Source of the DNA: Lantana camara
Lineage: Eukaryota > Streptophyta > Magnoliopsida > Lamiales > Verbenaceae
DNA length: 64,000 nucleotides
Direction of reading: 5' to 3'
Assembly: GCA_037501455.1 (NCBI GenBank)
Contig: CM074858.1
Location: 96,072,001-96,136,000 of the forward strand
The notes beneath the pieces were generated by a model that was given only the letters and a program-made list of their open reading frames with translations, was not told the DNA's origin and did no database searches. The position numbers were made by a program, and so were the translations under genes. Position 1 is the stretch's first letter. Every line of letters begins with the position of its first letter. This document shows, one piece after another, positions 10,800 to 20,953 of this stretch.

Positions 10800-13746
10800 T
10801 CAAGTTGCAGGGGCAACATCTTCATCTAAGACCACCAGAACGTTTTGGGCCACGTGGCCATGAACGGGGCCTGCCGGCTCTTGCGCTTGAGGGGCCTGAT
10901 TATCTTGGTTTTGAGCAGGTGGAGGAGGCAACGGCTCGTTGTTTCCCGGTGCTTGGGGGACATTGGGCTCGTTTGCTTCGTTAGCAGGAAGGGGGCCATT
11001 CTCAGCGATGGACGTCGGAGGCTCGTTTGTCGGAAGGTTTTCAGAAATAGCGTCGGTATTGTTATTCCCCTCACTCTGTGCTGCTTGGGAGGCTTCTTCT
11101 GGAGGATGGGCCGCCATGTACTCATCTTGGATAAGATTGACCAGGAAATTGTATTTCGGCTCGGAGATGTTGGCCTCAGGATCATTACGATCGTCGTCAT
11201 CCTCCTCGTAGCGCTCGTTGAACATGAGCCCCATGCCTTACGCCTCGCGAATGGTCGGATCAGTCAAGCCCTTGTGGATGCCCTGCTCAATCGCCAAGTT
11301 GAACGCTTTCTGGGCTTCGTCAAGGCAATGGAGGGAAGCTGCAAAGTTGAATGCTTTGGAATGACAGAATTTGATGAGCGCCTCCTTGTTGGATTGCTCA
11401 AAGCGATGAGGAAGTTGGTCCATAGCGTCAGCGTACTTCTTTTCTGCCTCCATGGCCCTCGTCTTCCAACCGTAGCGCTCGGCAGCAAGCTTCCTATGAT
11501 TCTCCTCCAGCTGTCTAAATTGGTTGCGCCAACTCCTCCGAGCGTCCTCAGCGTTCTTGAAGTCCTCTTGCAAACTCTTCATCTCAGCCTCCATTTTGTT
11601 GTGCTCCACCTTAAGGGAAATGTACATGGCCTTCTCTGTGTCCAATTCCTTCTAAAGCTGGGCAGGATCGTTCGAGCGCGCCATCTTCTTGTACTTTGCC
11701 TTCCGGTCAGCACAAACCGTGACGCGCATCTGTATATTCCTTGCCCTCAGGAGCACTTGCTGCACGGGCTCGAAAGGTTAAAAGTGTTAACAAAAAAAAA
11801 AAAAAAAAATTTGAAGTACAATACTTTCAAAGAGATGGAAATTACAAAGGAAAGGAAACTTACGGAGATAAGGGCTTGAACCATGTCGCTTGTCACCTTC
11901 TCCACAGACTCGGAGTACAAGTGCTTGTGATCCGCAGTAAATTGGGCCCTCTCGTACAGATTCTGGCTAATACCATGGGACAATGTCCCATGCCTTAGCA
12001 ATACTGCACCCCCGTCTACGGAGCCCTTGTAGCTCTTGTCCCCCCGACGGTCGAAGTCCCATAAATACTTCTCTTCCGAGGAGGAAGTTTCACCGTCGCC
12101 ACCCTTGGGGCCTTCCACAACTTGTTTACCCTTGTCTGTTATGACAAAGGCATCAGGCATCCTCTTCCTCTTGTGGGAGGCTTGGCTAGAGCCCTCCTAA
12201 GCCTCGCTTATTACCACGCTCGCAGGGGGCCTCGTTTGGTTGACAGCGTTAGGGTTGACCACCCTCGTATCTGCAGCGGTTAGCGGTCGTACCACTATTC
12301 GGTTCTCTGCGTTTGCCGCTCGGCTCTCCCCTCGCCCATGCAGCACTTGAGCGCCAGTTACGGCGCTTGAGCTGGCGCCCTGGTGGCCGCCACGACCGTC
12401 ACCCCGGCCTGCTCCACGGCCTCGGGGATTTTGTTGATCTCCTTGCTGGGCTTGACGCCTGTTAGCATTGGCAAACCTGGCAGCGCTTCTTATACCTCCA
12501 GCCATGCTTAAAATGTCTACTCCTGCAAAGAAGGCGAAAACGAGGGTCAGAAACCCTTGGAAAAATTTTACAAAAAGCAAGGTACAGTTAGTATCCATAT
12601 CTAAAAGTTAGTGCCCTAAAGTCTAACCATCTCTCTCCAAATCTCGAGCGGGAGGGTTGCTGAGATAATGAGGGTCGTTAGTGAGCCGCAAAGGAACATG
12701 AGTTCTGCATCATCTATCCAGTCCTTGGCTTGAATTAGGTGGCCCTCGTCCCTCAACGCCCCAGCCAAGTCCTTGGCCCAGTCCCTCGGGAAGGTAGGTT
12801 CCAAATGGCTCTTTACGAGGGATCCCTTCCCATGAGATATCCACTCTCGGGCCACCCCGAAATCATCATCTTCTGGGGCTCGGACGAAGATATACTTCTC
12901 CTTCCAATCTGGTCCGTAAGTGGTTGAGGGAGAATTAATCAATTTCAAGTGGGCCTTCGCTTGAATGTAGTAGAAGTAACTCACCTCAGGTGACGAGCGC
13001 GGTGAGCTCACTACTTGGAATAGGGCCTTGAAATTCCGCATGAAGGGCTCGAATCCAGCGCATTTCATGAGGATCACAAAGATGGATATCAAAGCGATGC
13101 CGTTGGGCACGATTTGTGAAGGGTAGAGATTTAAATCATTCAGAATAGAGGCCACTGGGATTGGAATTGGAAACCGTAGGCCCCCCGAGCCAATTGCGTC
13201 CTTGTAAACCGCCATTTCGCCAGGTGGGGGATGGTTGGCGCGCTCGTGCTTGGCAGGGATTCTCCATTTGTAACGCTCGTCCCAAAAGATTGGGGCCATA
13301 ACAGACTTTATTTCCCCCAAAGTGATGGTGCTGGGAGTCTCGTCCGGGGTACGATCGGTCCCCTGTATGCCCGAACCTTCACCCTCGTTGGGCCCTTTGG
13401 TTTTCTTAGCTTTCTTGGGCCTCTGGGTTTTCTTGCCTTTACCCTTTCCTTGGGGACTTTCTGAGGGCCCCGCTCCTTCCTCGGGTTCCGGAGTCGGGGC
13501 TGCGATGGCCACAGTCACGGTGTGGCGATGAGGGTGAGTTGCGCTCTCTGTTATTGGGAGGGCCACCCCCTGCATTTCCACTTCCATCACTAGATTCATC
13601 TCTTCAAAGAGATGTTTAACCCCACCTGGGTTCCTTTCATCTATCGCGTCCAACTCCTCGTCTCTAGGGGAACCCTGAGGAGATGAATTCTGGGTAGCCA
13701 TGTCTTCAACTTCACGGGCGAATTCTTCCGCATGATCTCTGGCCAT
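10800..13746 (-). pseudogene. Antisense gene of element A (gypsy-type putative transposase-like), broken
   Basis: Read on the minus strand, opposite to gag-pol, this matches the three-exon gene of element B (45641-48537). Exon 1 (13746 to about 12616) holds the WDERYxWRIP / HERANxPPPGEMAVY region seen in plant proteins annotated as 'putative gypsy type transposon' (Pfam PF04195). Exon 2 (about 12525-11870) starts with an MAGGIRxAARFANAxR segment. Exon 3 (about 11763-10800) is coiled-coil-like, with HSKAFNFAASLHCL and an acidic/proline-rich tail. The same two GT-AG introns are visible. Damage: a frameshift near the end of exon 1, and in-frame stops at about 12198, 11654 and 11236. Antisense ORFs of this kind are known in plant Tat elements; their function is unknown. 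Confidence 0.85.
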
Positions 13747-14030
13747 GGTTGTGGTGGAATTTGGAAGGGATATGAGGAATTTTTTGGGAAAGCAAAGTAT
13801 GTCCGAAGAGATTCGGGATTTCTGGAAGGGGTAAAGATTGAGGAAATGCTAAATCCTAATTTGATTCTAAGGTTAACAAAGTTAGAAGATTTCACCGAGA
13901 ATTACCTTGGGTTTTTCGAAAAAATTGGGAAGAAGATTGTGAGTGTCGGAAACTTGTTTGCGAAGAGTTTTTCTGCAAGTTGGTGCTCTGAAGATTTGTT
14001 CGCGTAAAAGATGGAATGGGTACCGGATCC

Positions 14031-14040
14031 CTTATTTATA
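14031..14040 (-). promoter_or_regulatory. TATA box of the antisense gene, element A
   Basis: TATAAATAAG on the minus strand, about 285 bp upstream of the antisense ATG at 13746. Element B has CTATAAGTA at the matching position (45372-45380), so the promoter-like site is conserved. Confidence 0.55.
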
Positions 14041-14363
14041 GGGATGGAAGTTGGTACGTTTCTGGCAAAAAATTCAAAATTGCAATCATTTCCCTCCTAG
14101 GAAACCGTTCACTTTATTGAACCGTCACGTACTTCCCAAGTCTCACGCGGCCCACGCGCATCAGCATTTAATGCTTAGACGCTCCAAGCGGTCAGAAGAA
14201 AGGACCGCATTTAATGCATGGACGTTACAAGTAGTCAGTTGAAGAGACCGCATTTATGGCACCATCAGAAAGGTGATTGTCCAACACGCCATGCCCCATA
14301 CAAGCGTGACGCTCGATGACTTACCTTGGTAGAATTCTACAGTCCTTATCACTAAGGACTACA

Positions 14364-14379
14364 GAATTGGGGGGCAAAA
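14364..14379 (+). other. Polypurine tract of element A
   Basis: GAATTGGGGGGCAAAA ends directly at the first base of the 3' LTR. The identical 16-mer borders the 3' LTR of element B. Confidence 0.9.
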
Positions 14380-15200
14380 TGATGGGGTCAAAACACGCTC
14401 GTGCCACGTTTGCACACATGGCAACTCAAGACAACGACACTTGTCCTCCTATGATTGAGGTAATTATACACGAGCGTTCAAACCTCTCAAGCGTCAGCGT
14501 TCCTCAAAGACATGTGTCATCTCTGCTATGCGTACACGTGTTCAACATCGTCGCTCTCTAACGAGCGCGATTCATACTACATGGCTAAGGTTCCAACCAG
14601 CCAAGAAAGCCCTCTTCGAGCGCTACACTCATTCAAGGAAACTTACACTCCCCCTCCTTTTATGAGCCTTGGCCTTCATCCCCTAGCGGATTCCTTGGTC
14701 TTCAAGGCTCTTGGTTGACAACCCCCAAAACGGCTCTCTGACACCCAAAACGGCTCTCTGACACCCCGTACATACCCGCGCACCTACCACTGTTGCCCAC
14801 ACTAACTTCCACCAGCTTTTGCAGAAGATTCCTCTTAGGTTTCTCTCTCGCAAAGCCACGTGTTAGGGCAACATTCGGCCAGGACCACCCAATGTCAATG
14901 ACTAAAGGGCCCCTGACCCTCAACTATAAATATGCGAGTTCATCTCCTTCACTGTAAGCAATCTCCATTACTGCAACTCCACACTTAGCATATTATCTCT
15001 TTTAGATCTTCATTGACTTGAGCATGGGAGAGCCAAACTGGAAATCACCCCCAGTTCCCCCAGCTTGGCCTTCTGACTTTGTTTTTGTGTTCGTCCTAGC
15101 AGGTAGAACCCCCATCTTTTCCGGCGAACTTCAACTGGTTTTCCTCACCTAAATAAATTCTAAAGTGATCGGACTTTGTATCCCATATTCAGACCCATCA
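14380..15200 (+). repeat. 3' LTR of element A (821 bp)
   Basis: Starts TGATGGGG right after the polypurine tract and ends ACCCATCA, giving a short terminal inverted repeat. It has a TATA box (CTATAAATA, 14924-14932). The upstream U3 part is rich in CGCTCG/CGAGCG. Its last 275 bp match 1-276. Confidence 0.92.
14924..14932 (+). promoter_or_regulatory. TATA box in 3' LTR of element A
   Basis: CTATAAATA in GC-richer U3 sequence, at the same relative position as the TATA box of element B's LTRs. It marks the likely U3/R transition. Confidence 0.6.
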
Positions 15201-17414
15201 AACGGTTCCTCAAGAAAAGTTACATTTCTTGAAACAAACACCTTTTGTTCATGAGTTTGATCATAGAAGTAATATCCTATAGATTCCTTAGGATAGCCAA
15301 CAAAGTAGCATAAGTTAGAGAAGATAAAGGCAGTTATAGCTTTGTCCAGAGGCAAGTATTTCCTTAGATTTCTGGACCTGCAAAGTTCCAATGAGTTTTA
15401 GAGAAGATAAACTCACTGTTAGTACTGTCAGTCAACTTATTAACTGAAATGAGATTAAATTTAAAAGAAGGTATGTAGAGAACATTCTCTAAGACAAGTT
15501 TATCAGAAAATCTAACTGTTCCAATGAACTTGACATGATGTGAAGTCCCATAAGGTAAGTAAATAGGTATACATTTATCAGGGACATGATAATCAGTGAA
15601 CATATCAAGCATAGAATAGACATGACTAGTAGCTCCTGAGTCAATAATCCAGTGATTAGGAGTAAGCTTACTAGAACAAATAAGAATACACTCTCTAGGG
15701 ATACCTGAAAACTCAGAAGTGAAGTGGAATTGCTCTGAGCTTCCAGATTTGTTATCCTTGAAGAATTTGATCAATTCCTGCCTTATTAGATCAAACATGT
15801 TGGCACCAGACATGTTAGTAACAGAATTGCCTGAAGGTTGAGCCAGATCCAGTGGAGTCTCAGCCAGAGAATTGGCCATGTTTTTGAAATAACGTTTAGA
15901 AGATCCAACTCCATTGGATCTGCTTTTCTTGTAGGCCTTATACCAATCCGTTCACCATTAACCTTGAAACAAGTATCAGTGTTGTGTGTGTTGCTGCTAC
16001 AAATGTCATAGTGCCTATCAGCCTTGTCTTTCCTTTTGTTAAATCCCCTTCCCATACCAGTCTCTCTATTAACAGCCTTAGTAAACATAACAGAGTTATT
16101 AGACACATCATTGAAAGCAACATGAGCATCACATTGAGACTCAACCCTAGAGATAATAGAATAGGCCTTATTAACAGTGGGAAGCGGATCCATAACCAAG
16201 ATCTGATTCCTAACAACATTATAGGAATCATTCAAACCCATAAGAAACTGGATCAGCATATCAGAGGATTGAGACTCAGTAATATATCGAGAAACAGTAC
16301 AGGTATTTCTAGATTCGTACATAGGCCGATCGTTCAGATTAGCAAGCTCATCCCAGAGAATCTTAAGGCGATTGAAGTACGAAGCGAGAGAAAGGTTACC
16401 TTGTGAAATGGAATTAAGATCTCGTTTCAATTGGTAAAGCAGGGGTCTATTGCACTGGCCATACCTTTGTTCGAGATCCTCTCAGAGTTCTCTGGAGGTA
16501 GTGGCGTAGAGGAAACTCTGATGGATCTCTCGCTCAAGAGAGTTCAAGATCCAAGCCTTGACAGTGCTATCCACACGTTTCCAAGATTTGTAGGTAGGAT
16601 CATCAGTAGATAGTAGATCTATACTTCCATCAACAAATCCAAGCTTCATCTTGGATTCCAGGGCGATTTTCATAGTCCTTCGCCAGGTGAGATAGTTTTT
16701 ACCGTCCATAGTAACGGTAACCATAGAGAGAAGCGAGGAATCGCTGTTGGAGATGCTAAGAGACTCATCCTGAGGGGATGAAGTGTAACCCCCGAGTGCG
16801 AGACGTCACATCCCCCGTACCATGACCCGACTCGTATGTGAAATGGATTTCCATACACGTGCCAAATCATAGCGAACGGGGACATACACACTCGCTAAGC
16901 CAGGCGGGACTAGCCTACAACTTTAACCCCAACAACAATCAAAGTAACAGAACAGCGGAAGCAATAATTCGTATTCCATATATTGAGCTACATGCTCTAG
17001 GTACCAACAGTTAACGTTCAAGTAAGATCAGTAAATCTAATATAAAACATGTACGCTCTATATTTATATACAATACTCCAAAAATCATAATTATAAACAT
17101 ATGAGTGTAAAGAAAATAAATGCTAGACATTAGAGCCCTGGTTTTGCAACCCTGGGCTCTGATACCACTCAAATTCACGAAATTCACATTTCCACAATTT
17201 CATTCATATATTCATATATTCATAACTCACATTGGAATTCATATGAAATTTAAACAAATAATTCAAATTATAAACTAATTCGATTAATAAATCAAATTAT
17301 AACTCATATAATTAAATGCAAATGCGCACGTAACACTTACCTGCGCGTGTGAAAACACGGGGCGTTACATGAAGATATAGAGACGACGAATTTATTCTTA
17401 TCGTCAAGAGCCAT
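15201..17414 (-). pseudogene. copia gag-pol fragment (gag, protease, integrase C-terminal piece)
   Basis: The gag reading begins at an ATG at 17414-17412, about 105 bp after the primer-binding site. It breaks at a 586 bp insertion and resumes in the same frame when the insertion and one copy of its TGAAG duplication are ignored. Gag shows an NYLTWRRTMKIALESK segment, then a UBN2-like region and a degraded zinc knuckle whose first Cys is Tyr. Protease shows WIIDSGATSH (about 15640). The next recognisable part is YFVGYPKES...GYYFYD...VFVSRNVTF (about 15210-15310), which in copia proteins lies after the integrase core. The core itself is missing, so an internal deletion removed it. Several frames are broken; not functional. 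Confidence 0.82.
16784..17369 (-). mobile_element. 586 bp TSD-flanked LTR-like insertion in copia gag
   Basis: Termini are TGTAAC and GTTACA, flanked by a perfect 5 bp duplication TGAAG (16779-16783, 17370-17374). Removing it restores the copia gag frame, which fixes both ends. Read on the minus strand it starts TGTAACGCCCCG with CAGGTAAG shortly after, like the unit at 58997. Its other end matches the start of 60551 (CACATCCCCCG, CGAACGGG, GGCGGGACTA are shared in order). At 17127-17168 it carries a GAGCCC/GGGCTC stem-loop next to TGGTATCAGAGCCC on the minus strand, which resembles an initiator-Met primer site. It could be a shrunken solo LTR or a very small non-autonomous LTR element. Confidence 0.75.
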
Positions 17415-17519
17415 GGAAACTGAGACTCAAGGAACCAGAACCAAGGAACAACGAGCAAAGCAGTCGATGAAATAACAGATCAAAAGAAGAACAAGACACC
17501 AGATCAGCATATAAAGCAA

Positions 17520-17535
17520 CCTGCTCTAGATACCA
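17520..17535 (-). other. Primer-binding site of the decayed copia element
   Basis: TGGTATCTAGAGCAGG on the minus strand, directly after the LTR end. It is close to the TGGTATCAGAGC initiator-Met primer site of copia elements, with an extra T. Confidence 0.65.
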
Positions 17536-17743
17536 TGAAGAGATGAAGAAACTCAAAACGGCGGAAGCAAGGAAATTAGGGTTTGCAAAGTAAAACTCGT
17601 ATTGAAAATAATGAACTTAGGTTACAAGTACAGAGCCATTACAAATATATACTAATCACGCGTCTAACGACTAGAAACGCAAGAAGAAGAAACACGACTC
17701 TATTAGAAAAGAAAAGTAAATAAATACAAAAGTCAACAAGTCA

Positions 17744-17748
<5 letters not shown>
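17536..17748 (-). repeat. 5' LTR of the decayed copia element (about 213 bp)
   Basis: On the minus strand it runs from TGTATTGA to CTTCA immediately before the primer-binding site. The right edge touches an (AT)n tract and is therefore approximate. The other LTR is not in the window. Confidence 0.55.

Positions 17749-17809
<61 letters not shown>
17748..17809. repeat. (AT)n microsatellite, about 62 bp
   Basis: Uninterrupted AT dinucleotides at the edge of the copia LTR, between it and the LRR pseudogene. Confidence 0.97.
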
Positions 17810-17813
<4 letters not shown>

Positions 17814-17818
17814 TGGTT

Positions 17819-19450
17819 CTATAGCCCATTTATATGTGTCAAGCCGGGCCAATATGTGTAATGGGGAAAAATTGCAAAATTTGGAATGTGGGAAACGAAT
17901 TTGTTTAACGAACCACCCTGCTTGTATAATTCATACAATTGGCTCGAGAGACCAACAATCAGAGTGTACAGCGACGATGCCTTGCGAATTAGGCAACGTG
18001 GTAGCTCCTTCAACTCGTAACAATATAAGATCTGCAAGTCCTCTAGAGACGGCATCACAGACACGGCGAAAGACTCTTGTTCTTCTTCTGTTATGTCCTC
18101 CCACTCCTTCAAGCTGGAGCATTGACTGAATGCCAGATTCTTCAACTTGGGAAATCCAATAGAAGATGATGATGTTTTTAATCCCAAAAATTCTGGTCCC
18201 ACAAATTCAACTTTTTTCAAACTCCATATCATAAGATATTCGAGGCATGGCAGTTTTCCTAGATGCGGCAAAGACAAACATGAAACACACGAATTTAGCG
18301 TAATTTTTCTCAGTTGGTGGAGCGAAGGCGTAGCAACCCATTTTGGAAATTCGTAGCCCTTATACAAATCAATTCTCAGAGATTGCAGATTTGGGTGCAG
18401 CTGGAGAGCATCCATTACATCTAACCTCCTCCTCATGCTCACCTCTTCTTCCGCATTCTCCTTATCCATTGTATCATCAAATTTAATATTTAGTTCCTGA
18501 AGATGCTTCTTCTTTCTCAATTCAGCTTCTCGGGCCTGCTCAACAATATCATCATCATTATCGACTAATTTGATACGCAATTCCAGAGATCCACTAAGTC
18601 GGTGTAACTTGTTCAACAATCCCAACTTGTTCCAATCACCTCCTCCATTGAATTGGTCCAGTGTTTGCAGACTAGTCAACTTGGCTAGTTGTTGAGGATA
18701 CTTGAGACCAGGTCAATCTCGAGCACGAATTGTTTTCAGGTGTCTAAGTTATGTGAGCTCATCAATCCCTTGAGGAAATTTAGAAAGACTCTTGCATTCA
18801 CTAACATCCAAGCTTCTCAATTCATGCAAATCAGTTATGCTTTTCGACAACTCCTTTAACTCTTTATTAAAACTCAAATCCAAGTGTCTCAATCGACTCA
18901 AATTTCCAATGTCGCTCGGAACCTCTCTTACCTTGCAATCGCTTAACACCAAACTTTGCAAGTTAGAAAGCATGCAAATGACCCTTATGTCGTTTTCATT
19001 GACATTTACATCACGAAAATGCAAGTACCTCAAGTGAATAAACTTCTCTATTTGTAAAGATATATCCTTATACCTCCGAAAATCTAACATCCTCACACTT
19101 GCGAGGCAATCACAAACATGTAGATCAGACTGTTTATTCCCTTCTAAAAGTAGACTGTGGTATACTCTCACACGAGAAACTAAAGAGCTACATACTTCGC
19201 AACTGGCTGCCTCCCCACTGCTTTTCAAGTCATCCTCCTCCCTAAGAGATGTGGCAAAATCATGAAGTATGTCATGCATTTTGCACTGGAATATGACATT
19301 TTCGTTAAAACGACCTTTTTCAAAGTTCTGAAATAGAGACCGGTGAGCCAAATTATTAAAATACTCTCACCCTCTAAGTTCTAATTCACTTGCATTACTG
19401 CCGCCATAGCTTAGATAACCAAGTGTCATCCACCTTCTTATTTGTAGGAA
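17819..19450 (-). pseudogene. CNL-type (NBS-LRR) resistance gene remnant, LRR part
   Basis: Reading from about 19450 leftward: the end of the NB-ARC/ARC2 region (LAHRSLFQNFEKGRF), an MHD motif (KMHDILHDFA, about 19285), then leucine-rich repeats with SLVLSDCKVREVPSDIGNLSRL, HPNLQSLRI, FPKWV and LSLPHLGKLPCLEYL spacing typical of RGA-like CNL immune receptors. In-frame stops at about 19370, 18746 and 18711 break the frame; the two long open parts are 19351-18749 and 18679-17819. The CC domain and P-loop half of NB-ARC are absent upstream, where AT-rich non-coding DNA begins. A second remnant of the same family lies at 20954-22390, so this was a small tandem cluster. Alternative: sequencing errors, but three separate stops plus the missing N-terminus favour a pseudogene. 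Confidence 0.88.
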
Positions 19451-20439
19451 TCAGTTTGGTTTAACATTTGTGTCAACGAGGGATCATATTATAATAAATT
19501 TTATTTTTCTTCGGTTCTTATTAAATTTCACTTAAAAATTATGTAGTATCATTAGGGATATCACGGTTATTCAATATTTTTTGTAAAAAAAATTACTTTA
19601 AAAAGCACAAACAAGTGTGAGAAACTATATGCTAATAAAGAAATTATTGGAGGAGGCCTATTTGTAAATATCCCGATAAACAGGTCGGGTTGTTAACATT
19701 GATATGTCATATGATGGACCATATTGTAATAATTTTTATTTTTCTTAACAAAAAAATTATATAGAAACCACATTAGGATATTAGGGCCTTTTAATATTTT
19801 CAGCAAAAAAAATTATATTAAAAAAACATAAAACAAGTGCGACAAAATATATATTAACAAAGAAATTGGAGAGATTGATTCGTAAATCACATGATTGATG
19901 GATCGGATTGTTTCTTCGGACCTTACTCTGAGAAAGCATGATTCTTCGAGTAAAAAGACAAGATTAGATTGGACCTTACCTTAAGCATCTCGTCACTAAT
20001 TAATTTGTAATGAAAATTATCAACAAATTACTGATTTATCAAGAAATCTGTTACAAAAGTTCTCGATTCATAATATAAAATTTTGTGTAATTCTTTCTCT
20101 AAGTTTTACATTTTAGAACAATTACTTTTTATATGCCTTTTAAGAAAGAAACTATGTTTGGATTATTTGGGTGAACACCTTGAAATATAAGTAGGGAAGG
20201 TAAATTATGTTTGATAAGCAGAGATTTTGGTAGGAGAACTTCTTTTTCCAAACTAGTAAAAAGGTTAGTGAAAAGTGGTTTATATTAGCTTTTAAAAATT
20301 AAATTATATATATGTTCAAGCAAATTAAATGAAAAATAAACAATATATAGTGTAGTATTATTATTATTATTATTATTATTTTTTTTTTTTTTGAAACGAT
20401 ATAGTGTAGTATTATCATTCAATATATATAATATATTTA
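19451..20439. other. AT-rich spacer with a diverged ~230 bp tandem duplication
   Basis: No coding signal. About 19480-19690 and 19710-19920 are diverged direct copies (each with ATCATATT.TAATAA or ACCATATTGTAATAA, then TTTTATTTTTCTT, then a CAAGTG.GA segment). A TTA repeat followed by a T-run is at 20355-20392. Confidence 0.6.
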
Positions 20440-20541
20440 ATGACGGCTGCGAGCTCGGTTACCATGACTTTGAGTGGTTTGAGCTTATGCAATACTCAAG
20501 GGATTGTTGCAGAGATGTTTGATCCTCTTTTGGAAGATGAG
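20440..20541 (+). other. Orphan coding-like fragment ending at a splice donor
   Basis: ATG at 20440 opens 34 codons (MTAASSVTMTLSG...) that end in GATGAG followed by GTACAT, a possible donor. Base composition is less AT-rich than its surroundings. No following exon or family was recognised, so this may be a captured exon or chance. Confidence 0.25.
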
Positions 20542-20953
20542 GTACATTTTTTGTTAAATTGTATAGAATGTATCTCTTGATTGAGAAAAATTTGGAATGT
20601 TTTTTATATGACATGTTACTTCTAAACTAGTTAATGTAAAGAATTGAGAATTTATTCAAGGAAATATTTTGGTTCAAGTTTTGTATTTGCTGAGGAAAAT
20701 GCATTTTACCCCCTGTAATATCAGAAATTAGCCAGAATTTCATGTGAAAAAAGAATAGGCACTCCTTATGTATCTTAAAAAAGTCCATTCAGACCATATT
20801 TACAAAATTAAGTTAATCCCAAAGATTGACTCTTGCAATTTGTTTTCGCAACGTGAACATCAATTGGTATGAGAATCATGGTAACAAAATTGTGTGTGTA
20901 TGCCTATATTAATCTAAATGATAAAATAACAACTTTTGTTGATCGATAGAAAA
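20542..20953. other. AT-rich spacer
   Basis: Nothing recognisable; it lies between the orphan fragment and the 3' end of the second resistance-gene remnant. Confidence 0.6.

Larger units (their letters stand above)
1..15200 (+). mobile_element. Element A: old Ty3/gypsy Tat-type LTR retrotransposon, left end outside window
   Basis: Order along the + strand: partial 5' LTR, primer-binding site, gag-pol with many stops, tandem repeat array, an antisense gene, polypurine tract, 3' LTR. Tat lineage is inferred from the Ty3-type pol order plus a second, archaeal-type RNase H before integrase and the additional antisense ORF, both known from plant Tat elements. The two LTRs differ by 9 substitutions and 1 indel over about 275 comparable bases, so this is an older insertion than element B. 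It landed inside a copia element (15201 onward). Its own target duplication cannot be tested because the left flank is missing. Confidence 0.9.
15201..17748 (-). mobile_element. Decayed Ty1/copia element, truncated by element A
   Basis: On the minus strand: a short LTR (17748-17536), a primer-binding site, gag, protease and a small piece from the integrase C-terminal side, then element A at 15200. The rest of pol would lie left of the window. It carries its own nested insertion (16784-17369). The right end lies just beyond the last coding fragment of the LRR pseudogene. Confidence 0.82.
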
